The notes beneath the pieces are model-generated. The model was not told the origin of the DNA and did not search any database. It saw only the letters and a program-made list of their open reading frames with translations. Of a DNA stretch of 33,713 nucleotides, positions 15,655-23,761 are shown one piece after another. Source of the stretch: Leptospiraceae bacterium. Its GTDB lineage: Bacteria > Spirochaetota > Leptospiria > Leptospirales > Leptonemataceae. How positions within the stretch are numbered: position 1 is the first letter of the stretch; every line of letters starts with the position of its first letter. The translations under genes were made by a program, and so were the position numbers. Where the stretch lies: positions 1 through 33,713 of the forward strand of contig JAGRNA010000093.1 in NCBI GenBank assembly GCA_020441005.1, written 5' to 3'.

Positions 15655-16929
15655 TCAAGCGAGCAAGTCAGCCTGGGAACTGCTCCACTGACCCTTGAAA
15701 TGTCCGGGGTCCACGACTTCACCGCCAAAAAACCAGGCTTCGGCTGCCTTGCCGAGTGCCCATGTACTGCTGCCGGCCAGTGTGCTGGAAGCGGCCCAGC
15801 CCCCCACGGGCAGCAGCTTTAACAGCTGTGCAGAAAGCAGCCGCAGACCGCTGGTAGCAGCAACATTGAACCCGGCAGCCGAAAGATATTCTGTTGCTGT
15901 TTCCTTGCTTACCGGTTTGCAGGAAAGTCCGCCGATGAAAGCGATCATTAAAAGCTGTAAAGGAATCAATGCTGCGAAATCGCTCAATGGTGCTGGTGAA
16001 GCACCGATGCCGGAGGCAATCAACGCAAAACGATTAATCAAATTGGAGGAGATCTGCCGTAGCTGTTCTTTTCGCTGCAGGGCCTGGTAGTACTCCAAAA
16101 GAGAGCTTTCTGGCAGCCAGGTTCCGATAAAATCCTGTAATGTCTCTATATTCCACAAGTTGTCTTGCAAAGCGCAGACCGGAATGACACCTGGCTGCAT
16201 CGGATTTTGACTCCGGGATCCATACAGAGCGAAGTTGGGATTGATCGGCTGCATGGTAATGTTCAGGATTTCCGTGTTGAAATAATCCAGTGCTTCCTTG
16301 ATTAGCGCAGCCTTATGCGGCATTTCTTCCGGCGGCCAGTTTCGCGGGTTGCCGAGGGTATCTGCCTTGCTAATTACGGTAATTACCGGAATTGGACTCG
16401 TGGTCTCGCCTTGATAGCGGTTTTGTATATCTCTAAAGAGCTGAATGTCCGGAGCCAGATTACGTATTTCTGTCGCGCTGATCACATGCAGAATCACGTC
16501 CGGTTTGTATTTCGCCAAATCGTCCATCAGAATGCTGGCCGGATCCCGATTAGCAGCCTGGTCAGGGCGGGTGCTTTCAAATACACCGCGTGAGTCGATA
16601 ACCTGCCAGCTGGAAAAACGCTCGTTGAATTGAACCAGATAGGGAGTGGATTCTGGAGTTGTCGGCCTGATATCGCCGATCGGTGCTACCAGGCGTCCGG
16701 TCAAGGCATTGATTAGAGAAGATTTACCATGACCAGAGCGGCCGGCCAAAAATAAAATCGGCGGTCGCGAGTTGGCGATCAGGCCCCGGATTTCATCGAG
16801 TGCCGGCCCCATAATGCTTTTACGCATGAATTGCACGGCCTGGGAGGGCAGCACTTCCCCCACTGTGTGATTGAATAAATTATCAATTGTCTCTAGCAAT
16901 TCTGCGGTGCGTTTACGATCAATGGCCAT
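15655..16929 (-). CDS. Era/YcjX-like GTPase with C-terminal DUF697-type hydrophobic domain
   Basis: A 424-residue GTP-binding protein. The G1 loop is GRSGHGKSS (63-71), G3 is DSRG (112-115) in place of DxPG, and G4 is SKAD (187-190) in place of NKxD. The tail (about 310-400) is rich in Ala, Gly and Leu with two or more hydrophobic helices (IPLQLLMIAFIGGL and LLPVGGWAASSTLAGSS), resembling the DUF697/YcjF-type domain often fused to or paired with such GTPases. It is probably membrane-associated. The cellular role is unknown. The start is ATG 16929 without a clear ribosome binding site. It lies 48 bases after prmA on the same strand, so both may be co-transcribed. It ends 18 bases from the convergent nadB. 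Confidence 0.8.
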   Translation of the reverse strand: MAIDRKRTAELLETIDNLFNHTVGEVLPSQAVQFMRKSIMGPALDEIRGLIANSRPPILFLAGRSGHGKSSLINALTGRLVAPIGDIRPTTPESTPYLVQFNERFSSWQVIDSRGVFESTRPDQAANRDPASILMDDLAKYKPDVILHVISATEIRNLAPDIQLFRDIQNRYQGETTSPIPVITVISKADTLGNPRNWPPEEMPHKAALIKEALDYFNTEILNITMQPINPNFALYGSRSQNPMQPGVIPVCALQDNLWNIETLQDFIGTWLPESSLLEYYQALQRKEQLRQISSNLINRFALIASGIGASPAPLSDFAALIPLQLLMIAFIGGLSCKPVSKETATEYLSAAGFNVAATSGLRLLSAQLLKLLPVGGWAASSTLAGSSTWALGKAAEAWFFGGEVVDPGHFKGQWSSSQADLLA

Positions 16930-16977
16930 ACTGCTGTTCCGATTTTATCTTTTCCCGGCCTCGAACCTGGAGTTTCT

Positions 16978-17919
16978 TTACGCAATTGTTTTGCGTTCCA
17001 GATACAAAAGCTGCCAGCCGTCGCGCTCTTTGTGTTCCTGCAGAGTCCAGATATTTTCCAGATTCTGCAGTACAAATTCCAGCTGGTGCTGAATGATACC
17101 CGACAATAGTATGCGCTGTGTTGCTATGCGGTTCAGTCCCTCCAGGTTCTGGACCAGTATGCTGGCAGTCAGGTTGCCGAGCAAGAGATCGCATTGAATA
17201 GTATCCAATCGAGCCAGCTCGAAACCGCCTTGTTCGACCAGCAAGCTGCCGGTGATCCGGTCCTGGTTCATTGCTATGTTTTGACGGGTTGCCAAAATCG
17301 CATTGCTATCGATATCAAAGGCATACACAGATCGAGCCTGGCATAAGAGAGCGCCTAGACTCAGTATTCCCGATCCGCAGCCGGCATCAATCAGGCTTTG
17401 ATCTACTGGCGGATGCTCATCCAGAAATTCCAGACACAATTGTGTCGTTGGATGCTGACCGGTGCCAAAAGCCAGACCCGGATCCAGTACCAGTGGCATA
17501 CTATCCGGGTCTGGAGCCTGCCACTCGGACCAAAGCCAGGAAGGTACAATGTGAAAACGCCGGCTGATTTGCTGCGCCTGATAGTATTCCTTGTAAGCCT
17601 GCATATAATCCAGGCGCTTTACACTTTCCTGTTGTATTTCGAATTGCTCAATTTGCAGGGCTGCTAGCAGCAGCTCCAGTTGAATTGCCGGCTGCGCTAC
17701 GGCCAGATCGAAATAAATGATGATAGCAGTTGTATCCTGCTGCGGACGGCTTTCATCATACAAAAGTTCGTAGTAGCCGGCCATGCCGGGCAGTATCCCG
17801 GGTATATCATCCAGAGCCTGGGTTAGACGCTGTCCATCCGCCTGATTTAGTACACAGCGAACGGATAGCCACAGCTCATCATTGCTATCTGCAGTAGTTG
17901 ATGATTCTGTTTCCGTCAC
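16978..17919 (-). CDS. prmA: ribosomal protein L11 methyltransferase
   Basis: A 313-residue SAM-dependent methyltransferase expected to trimethylate lysines and the N terminus of ribosomal protein L11. The diagnostic PrmA signature DPGLAFGTGQHPTT is at 146-159, the SAM loop DAGCGSG at 178-184, FDIDSNA at 201-207 and the NLTA catalytic-site motif at 249-252 (NILA in E. coli). The N-terminal ~125 residues correspond to the substrate-binding domain. The start is GTG 17919, five bases after the stop of the upstream 590-residue gene, which indicates co-transcription and probable translational coupling. It is annotated with high confidence from the motifs. Confidence 0.93.
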   Translation of the reverse strand: MTETESSTTADSNDELWLSVRCVLNQADGQRLTQALDDIPGILPGMAGYYELLYDESRPQQDTTAIIIYFDLAVAQPAIQLELLLAALQIEQFEIQQESVKRLDYMQAYKEYYQAQQISRRFHIVPSWLWSEWQAPDPDSMPLVLDPGLAFGTGQHPTTQLCLEFLDEHPPVDQSLIDAGCGSGILSLGALLCQARSVYAFDIDSNAILATRQNIAMNQDRITGSLLVEQGGFELARLDTIQCDLLLGNLTASILVQNLEGLNRIATQRILLSGIIQHQLEFVLQNLENIWTLQEHKERDGWQLLYLERKTIA

Positions 17920-17924
17920 AGTGT

Positions 17925-19697
17925 TTAGTTCGGTGTTGCGGGGCTTTGAAATGCCTCCGCAAATTCTTCGGGACTCATTTCGATTACACCGCCGTACAAG
18001 TCACCATTGCGCAGTCTTTCTGTCAGCGCCAGCAGGTAGCAATAGGCCTGCATGATAGCATCCTTGACGGCCTTGCCATGCAGACGCTTGCGCTTGTCGC
18101 GTTCCAGATCAAAGTTGATGGGCTTATCCTTGTTTAGAATGATTGTGCCATCACTGCGCATGTCATCGATCAGGATCTTGAATATGTCGATAATCTTTTC
18201 GGAATAATCCAGCAGCTGTGTACGGGCTTCCTGGCCGGCATTGCCAGCTTTGCCCTCCAGTTTTTCCATCTTTTTGGATTGTTCGACGTAATTAGCAGCC
18301 TTGTGCGTATCATCGCTAGCCTTGCGCAGTTCCAGAGTAGCATGCTGGTAGTTTTTGAAAGCGTCCTCTACCATACGGGACTCCTGAAAAAGATCGCTCA
18401 GTTTTTGATGATAGTCGATCTTGGCACCCCCCTGGTACTGGATCTCGAATTCTATCTTGGGAGTGGTCAGAATAAAGGAATACTCCTCCTCAAATTCGCG
18501 GAAAAAAAGCATACTCAGAAACACCTTGTCGCGTTCGCTGAAGGACTTGAACTCATCTTTGTTGTCATGCTTTTTGCGCAGGGCGGCCAGGGGATATATG
18601 CGCATGATCTTGTAGCCGAATTCCAGTTCCCGCGGAATTTCGGGCTTGGCGGATTGCTCAGCATCGGACTCATCCGACTCGGCATCCGCGGCAGTCTCAT
18701 CTGCTGCGCCGGCATCTTCGGTCGTTTTCTTTTCATCCGGAACGGCGCCAACCGGGTCGCCCGGTTTGCGCTTGCCGATCCGGTCTTCTTCCAGCACACC
18801 GATCATTTCTTCAAACAAGCGGCTGCCGCTTTCCGCGCGTTTCATCTCTGCCCTTTGGGCTAGCAGTACCAGTCCGGGGTAAATGGAATCCATCAGGATC
18901 CGCCATTCCTGACGGATTTTTTTCTTCTTGGCTGTATACAGACCGGCATGCTTTTTCTCTATGGATTGCTGAATATCAATGGCCATCTCGGCGGCAATGG
19001 TATATGTTTCAGCATAAGGCCGCAGGTAATACAGCTTGCGTAAGAGCGAAAAAATACCAGGACGGATGGAATCGAGGGCGACCGGTTTGCGTGATCCGGG
19101 AGTATAAGAACCTGTGAGATCACCCAGCTCCCCTCTGTTGTACAGGGAAGTAGCCCGCTCCATTAACTCCACCAATAAAGGATTTTTGGCATCTAATTCC
19201 TTAACAATTTTAATCGCTGTTTGACGGTTATTGGCAAAGAGATCATTGCCCAGGATCTGGCATTCCATCAAGGCCCGCTTGGCATCCAGGTTGAGCAGAG
19301 AAAGAAAGCCTGGTTTGACCATGTCGCTGCCGAAAGGAGTCACGCCGCGGCTCATACAGCCCAGTTTTATAAAAAAGCGATTCAGAAAGCTGCGCGCCTC
19401 CCGGTCTTCTGATTCACGCATTTGACGGGCCTGGGCCGCTTTCTCCTGAGCCAGGCGATTTTTTTCGCGCGCAATTTCCGAGGGCAGGCGCACGTCCACA
19501 CCGCCTCCGCCAGCTTTGCGCCCCCCGGAGTTGCCAGCTCCTCCCTGGGGGTCGGATGGGGCTTGACGGATAGATTTTTCATTTAAAACCTGTCCACCGG
19601 CCCCGGCCAGCTTTTGCATGATTTCCTTGCGATCCTTGCTGGCCAGTTTGTCGGTGCCAATGGCTTTGCGAGTTTTGTCAAACTCCATTTCATCCAT
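17925..19697 (-). CDS. conserved-looking protein of unknown function, 590 residues
   Basis: I do not recognise this protein. It has no signal peptide and no membrane segments, so it is probably cytoplasmic. A Gly-rich linker (about residues 50-70) follows a charged N terminus. A helical block (about 75-300) contains the segment LGCMSRGVTPFGSD. A highly acidic Asp/Glu/Ala linker (about 310-350) then leads to a second helical block (about 355-590) ending in charged coiled-coil-like segments. The two-block, linker-separated organisation suggests a scaffold or adaptor. It is the first gene of a run with prmA (5-base gap) and the GTPase. The ATG at 19697 and another at 19688 are both possible starts; neither has a good ribosome binding site. 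It may be a spirochaete-specific family. Confidence 0.75.
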   Translation of the reverse strand: MDEMEFDKTRKAIGTDKLASKDRKEIMQKLAGAGGQVLNEKSIRQAPSDPQGGAGNSGGRKAGGGGVDVRLPSEIAREKNRLAQEKAAQARQMRESEDREARSFLNRFFIKLGCMSRGVTPFGSDMVKPGFLSLLNLDAKRALMECQILGNDLFANNRQTAIKIVKELDAKNPLLVELMERATSLYNRGELGDLTGSYTPGSRKPVALDSIRPGIFSLLRKLYYLRPYAETYTIAAEMAIDIQQSIEKKHAGLYTAKKKKIRQEWRILMDSIYPGLVLLAQRAEMKRAESGSRLFEEMIGVLEEDRIGKRKPGDPVGAVPDEKKTTEDAGAADETAADAESDESDAEQSAKPEIPRELEFGYKIMRIYPLAALRKKHDNKDEFKSFSERDKVFLSMLFFREFEEEYSFILTTPKIEFEIQYQGGAKIDYHQKLSDLFQESRMVEDAFKNYQHATLELRKASDDTHKAANYVEQSKKMEKLEGKAGNAGQEARTQLLDYSEKIIDIFKILIDDMRSDGTIILNKDKPINFDLERDKRKRLHGKAVKDAIMQAYCYLLALTERLRNGDLYGGVIEMSPEEFAEAFQSPATPN

Positions 19698-20138
19698 AAT
19701 TCAGCATGCAATCGGTATTTCGCGTAAAAGACAAGCCAAAAAGTGGCAATAGACCCTCGAGCTGCCTGCTGAACGACGTATTCAGCTTTGGAGTCGATAT
19801 TTTGCAAAAAAGTGACATAATTCTGCACGGAACTCCGAACATTCGATAGCTTGAATAAACAGGACATAAATCCGCACGGAACTCCGGGTGCATATTTGCA
19901 AACGGGCTTGATTCCGGATCTGATATGATCTGGAAGGAATGCATGGCGCTGTAATGAGACATAATTAAAACACTCTAGCAGCTTTCATCGCTGGTTTATG
20001 AATACGACATAAAACTCAGGACCGGTCGGAACTGTGATCAGTAACGGATCGCCAGATGCTAACGGGTAGAGGCCCCTGTGGGCAATCAAATGGGCCTGTT
20101 TTTACTTGTCTGGTGCGTGAGATCGGAAACCATAGATT
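19698..20138. other. 441-bp intergenic region with degenerate repeats
   Basis: This spacer lies between two divergent genes. I see no supported coding region. It contains a degenerate repeat of the form GACATAA-A/T-TC-x-GCACGGAACTCCG at 19814-19838 and 19864-19885. Partial copies follow: GACATAATT near 19959 and GACATAAAACTC near 20006, the latter leading to GGTCGGAACTGTG at 20024-20036. The area is relatively AT-rich and probably carries both promoters, but no clear -35/-10 pair stands out. Confidence 0.6.
19814..20036 (+). repeat. degenerate repeats carrying the CGGA-AC-TCCG element
   Basis: CACGGAACTCCG occurs at 19826-19837 and 19876-19887, each preceded by GACATAA plus a few bases; GGTCGGAACTGTG ends the region at 20024-20036. 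The core CGGA-AC-TCCG is a perfect short inverted repeat with a two-base centre. Spacing is irregular (about 50 bp between the first two), unlike the strict 21-bp array at 12861. Confidence 0.7.
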
Positions 20139-21122
20139 ATGGCATTTGTTATATTTCAGAAACCATGGTCACTTATCCTGGGCGCCCTTTTATTCGCGCT
20201 GGCCCATTGTTCGATCGATTACCGCTATCGGCCAGTGAATGCCCCGGACTCATTTGAACAATTCTTCCAGGATCAGGTCAGGATTAGCAAGTCATTACCA
20301 GTACGGCCAAATAATGAAGAAAAACTGATCCGCTTTGCGCCGCGTACGAAGTATGCGATCCTGGCGATTCATGGCTATGGTGCTTCGCCGGCCGGGGTGG
20401 AGCTGACAGCCACCCATATAGCCAATAAGCTGCAAGCCAATACCTACATGATGCGCTTGCCCGGTCATGGGATTGATGATCCCGAGGCTCATGGTCGAGT
20501 CACCGCCCAGGATTATTTGCAAATGACGGAGACTGCTTTCCAAATGATGCATTTGCTGGGTGACAGGATTATAATTGTAGGTTCGAGTACTGGCGGTCTT
20601 CTGGGAACCTGGCTGGCAGCCAAATACCCCGACCAGGTGGATGCCTTGATCCTTGGCTCGCCCTTCTATGATTGGGCGTCCAGTAGTGCCGTGATCATGA
20701 AAGTGCCCGGCCGATCCTGCATCCTGGACGTCGCCATGCCGGAGTACCGGGATGCCAGCTGGCAGGATCCGCGCAAGCACCCGGACTATGACAGCTACTG
20801 GCTGTTACGGCAGCGTTATGATGCGCTTCTGAATCTGGAGGATTTGCGCGACTACATCGTATCCGGGGATACATTTCAGAAAGTCAAGGCGCCGGTGTTG
20901 TTGGTCTATTACTACAAAAATGAGCAAGAGCAGGATGATGTTGCCAGTGTGGCAGCGATGCGTGATGCTTTCGCCATTATGGGCCAAAACAAGGGTAGTC
21001 TGGAAGCTCCGATTGCGGATGCCAATCATATAATATTTAGTGCATATGTGCGCACCGACAAAAAGGCGATTCTGGGGGCTGTGGACCGCTTCTTATCCGA
21101 TTTGCAGATGCGCGATCATTAA
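20139..21122 (+). CDS. alpha/beta hydrolase, predicted lipoprotein
   Basis: A 327-residue esterase/lipase-like protein of the alpha/beta-hydrolase fold. HGYGASP (78-84) would provide the oxyanion region, GSSTGG (148-153) the nucleophile elbow with Ser150, and DANHIIFSAY near residue 300 the catalytic His. The N-terminal hydrophobic segment ends in ALAHC (Cys24), a relaxed lipobox, so the enzyme may be anchored to a membrane from the periplasmic side. It resembles carboxylesterases and monoacylglycerol lipases; the substrate is unknown. The ATG at 20139 has no strong ribosome binding site, but it places the hydrophobic segment correctly. The CDF transporter follows after 91 bases on the same strand. 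Confidence 0.82.
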   Translation: MAFVIFQKPWSLILGALLFALAHCSIDYRYRPVNAPDSFEQFFQDQVRISKSLPVRPNNEEKLIRFAPRTKYAILAIHGYGASPAGVELTATHIANKLQANTYMMRLPGHGIDDPEAHGRVTAQDYLQMTETAFQMMHLLGDRIIIVGSSTGGLLGTWLAAKYPDQVDALILGSPFYDWASSSAVIMKVPGRSCILDVAMPEYRDASWQDPRKHPDYDSYWLLRQRYDALLNLEDLRDYIVSGDTFQKVKAPVLLVYYYKNEQEQDDVASVAAMRDAFAIMGQNKGSLEAPIADANHIIFSAYVRTDKKAILGAVDRFLSDLQMRDH

Positions 21123-21213
21123 CGCTCACAAAGGTCCGACGGAAGCAGGCCATGGTGGGCGTGTTGCATATGTTTTTTTCTCCGGGACAGCACCTGACAG
21201 GCAGGGGCCGTCT

Positions 21214-22149
21214 GTGAGCAGCCCGGCTGTAGGCCAACTAACGCGCCGGGCCGGTATGCTTGCCTTTGGAGTCGCGGCAGCCTTGGCCAGCTCCAAGTTT
21301 GCAGTGGCCTGGTGGACGGGATCAATTTCTGTTTTGGCCTCCGGTCTGGATTCTTTGCTGGATATGGCCTCCTCCGGTATCAACTTGTTTGCGATCATCA
21401 CTGCAAGCAAGCCTGCTGATCAGGATCATCGCTTTGGCCATGGCAAGGCCGAGGCCCTGGCAGCTTTTTTGCAAAGCATTGTGATCAGCGCTTCGGGCGG
21501 TTTCATCCTGTATCAAAGTGTCAAGGGTTTTTGGGCGCCGCCATCGAAAATGATTCAGGATGGACCGGCTCTCGTTGTAATGATTGCCTCGTTGCTGATG
21601 ACCATTGTGCTAGTCCGCTATCAGGCCCGGGTCATCGCGCAAACCGACTCCGTGGCAGTGAGCGCGGATAAATTGCATTATTTGTCGGATATATTTGGCA
21701 ATGCCCTGGTCATTATTAGTCTGGGATTAACCCGGTTCACCGGGATCGGTCTGTTCGATAGCATTGGCGGATTGTTTATCGCCGCCTGGATTATCAAGAG
21801 CAGCTTTGAAATTCTGCAGCAAAGTCTGGGTGTTTTAATGGATCGTGACATTTCGGATCGCTATCGTGACGTTTTAAAATCGGTTCTGGATGATCATCGT
21901 CCGGATGTGATTGGTTATCATGATTTACGTACCCGCACGAGCGGTTATACGGATCATCTTGAATTTCATCTAGAAATGCCCGCGGATTTGAGCCTGGCCG
22001 AAAGCCACGAAATTGTCGAACGGATCATGCATGTGATTCGGGAGCGCAGCAGCACAGACCTTGATATTGTAATCCACTCGGATCCAGCCAGCATCAACCG
22101 ATCCGGGCAGGTTATACTGGAAGACAAGGCCGAGCCGCGCTTTTACTAG
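21214..22149 (+). CDS. cation diffusion facilitator (Fe/Zn/Cd-type efflux transporter)
   Basis: A 311-residue membrane protein of the CDF family, which exports divalent metals against protons. The metal site residues match the YiiP/FieF pattern: D46xxxD50 in GLDSLLDMASS (TM2) and HYLSDIFGN (HxxxD, TM5). The conserved DHRFGHGKAEALAA follows TM2, and the soluble C-terminal domain contains YHDLRTRTSG and HLEFHLEMP. Among CDF proteins the DxxxD/HxxxD pair is associated with Zn, Cd or Fe rather than Mn. The start is GTG 21214, supported by AGGGG six bases upstream; the frame is open further upstream but would overlap the hydrolase gene. A T7 run at 22169-22175 just after the stop may belong to a weak terminator. 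Confidence 0.9.
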   Translation: MSSPAVGQLTRRAGMLAFGVAAALASSKFAVAWWTGSISVLASGLDSLLDMASSGINLFAIITASKPADQDHRFGHGKAEALAAFLQSIVISASGGFILYQSVKGFWAPPSKMIQDGPALVVMIASLLMTIVLVRYQARVIAQTDSVAVSADKLHYLSDIFGNALVIISLGLTRFTGIGLFDSIGGLFIAAWIIKSSFEILQQSLGVLMDRDISDRYRDVLKSVLDDHRPDVIGYHDLRTRTSGYTDHLEFHLEMPADLSLAESHEIVERIMHVIRERSSTDLDIVIHSDPASINRSGQVILEDKAEPRFY

Positions 22150-22326
22150 CAACGCCGTCGGGCTGCCCTTTTTTTCAGGAAGGCGAAAAAGGATGAACGA
22201 ATTCGGATTTCAGGACTTCTAACCCGCTCATAGCAGTCTGGTTGGCGCGTATGCAGCCACCGGCCTGAAAATCGATTTTTTATTAACGGGCAGGGGTCTA
22301 TGACCTGGGCAGCCTGCAGGAAGGAT

Positions 22327-22344
22327 GGGCAATGACTGTTGCCC
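22327..22344. repeat. hairpin upstream of the DUF4349 operon
   Basis: GGGCAA (22327-22332) and TTGCCC (22339-22344) form a perfect 6-bp stem with a six-base loop, about 105 bases before the operon's first likely start. It overlaps the ATG of an upstream in-frame extension at 22332, which makes that start unlikely. The surrounding 22150-22448 spacer also contains the palindrome AAAATCGATTTT (22268-22279). Confidence 0.5.
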
Positions 22345-22448
22345 GGCGCTGTGTAATCGGGTTAGAGACAAAGTCGGTTGACAGAAGTCGATCCTGCCGT
22401 CAGGCTGGATGGCATCTCGCTTCGATTCATAGTGCGGCCCGCATAATC

Positions 22449-23747
22449 ATGATGAAAACCAATATAAAACCACCCTACCGCTTTTTTACCATGCTGAGCT
22501 GCTCTGGCTGGTCGGCCCGGTTGCTCTCCGCTGGCTGGCTGTCGAAGCTGTCCATAGTATTGGCTTTGTTTGTTCTATATGGTTTGGGGTTGGCAACTTG
22601 CAGTAGCAGTAGTTATACGCGCGGCGGCAATGTCGACAGCGTGACGACTGGCGTCTACGAAGAGTCCATGGATGAGGATGCCAGCGTCGCTGATGGCGAA
22701 GGCACTGTCCGACGCAAGGAGAGCCCCAAAAGGGACAGCACAGATCCCGATGAGCCCTCTCCTGTGCAAAAAGAACGCCTGATGATCTATGAGGCTCGTC
22801 TGGCCAGCCAGGTCAACGAGCTGGAACAGGCGATTGCCGGCACGCGCCAGCTGATTGAACGCTATCAGGCCCGTGTGGAGAGTCAAAGTATCAACAAAGA
22901 AGCGGCCACGGCCAGTTTCAAGATCCGGGTGCCGGTCAAAAATTTTGATGCCCTTGTGGCTGCGTTGGGACAGTTGGGCGAGCTGCAATCACGGCAGATC
23001 AAGGCCCAGGATATCACCAAACAATATGGTGATCTGGTGGCCCAGTTGGCGAATCGTCGGCAACTACTGGATCGATTGTATGTGATCTTGAAAAAAACCA
23101 ACAGTACTCGTCAACGCATCCGCATCCTGAACGAAATTGCGCGCCTGGAAAAGGAAATTGATTCCATGGAGGCCCGCCGCAAATTCCTGGCAAGCCAGGC
23201 TAATTTTTCCACTGTGTACTGGCAAATGACAGCCGCAAAGAAGCTGGCTGTTCAGCCGGGAACGCTGCTAGCCTGGTTGCGAGACTTGCGACCCAACAAG
23301 CGTACTCTGATGCAAGCGCCGCGTTTTGCCTTGCCTTTGCCCGCGGGCTTTATTGATAATCGGGACAATTACGACGCGAGCAGCGAGGCTTTGTTTAGCA
23401 GTCCCGAAGGGGTGCTCGTGCGCACAGCCACTATTGAAAACGATCCCCTTGGCGATGCCGCCTTTTACAAAGCGGCTCTGGAATACGAGCGGCAACGCTA
23501 TCCGGCCCGGCCAGCTCAATTGCAGCAAAAAGCCAATCAGCTGGATCTATTGACTGCCTGGCAGAGCGGCTACCAGGCCGCCTGGTATCAGTTGCACATG
23601 CGGGTGGATGGCGATGTTCTGCATATTGTAGAGGTATACTATCCGGACAAGGCCGCCCTGGATAAGCACCGTCAGGCGGTGACGGATGCAATCCAGCAGA
23701 TCACGCCGCTGAGTACGTGGGCAATCTGGCTACAGCAACTTTGGTGA
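22449..23747 (+). CDS. DUF4349 lipoprotein with extra C-terminal domain
   Basis: A 432-residue envelope protein. A long N terminus leads to a hydrophobic segment ending in GLATC (Cys51), a relaxed lipobox. A linker rich in Asp, Glu and Ser follows. The DUF4349 domain (about residues 115-280) has the typical pattern: FKIRVPVKNFDALVAALGQLGE, then ITKQYGDLVAQLANRRQLLDRLY and a coiled coil, ending in a strand (FSTVYWQM). After it comes a further domain of ~130 residues starting at LPLPAGF. This second domain resembles the whole mature part of the lipoprotein at 24619. DUF4349 proteins are membrane-anchored and of unknown function. The start, ATG 22449 or the adjacent 22452, lacks a ribosome binding site; ATG 22491 is an alternative. 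It is the first gene of a three-gene operon. Confidence 0.8.
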   Translation: MMKTNIKPPYRFFTMLSCSGWSARLLSAGWLSKLSIVLALFVLYGLGLATCSSSSYTRGGNVDSVTTGVYEESMDEDASVADGEGTVRRKESPKRDSTDPDEPSPVQKERLMIYEARLASQVNELEQAIAGTRQLIERYQARVESQSINKEAATASFKIRVPVKNFDALVAALGQLGELQSRQIKAQDITKQYGDLVAQLANRRQLLDRLYVILKKTNSTRQRIRILNEIARLEKEIDSMEARRKFLASQANFSTVYWQMTAAKKLAVQPGTLLAWLRDLRPNKRTLMQAPRFALPLPAGFIDNRDNYDASSEALFSSPEGVLVRTATIENDPLGDAAFYKAALEYERQRYPARPAQLQQKANQLDLLTAWQSGYQAAWYQLHMRVDGDVLHIVEVYYPDKAALDKHRQAVTDAIQQITPLSTWAIWLQQLW

Positions 23748-23761
23748 AGAAGGATTCTGCA

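Noticed and set aside
15640-15670. Bidirectional terminator between nadB and the GTPase
   Set aside because: Only a four-base CTTG/CAAG repeat is present and there is no T run.
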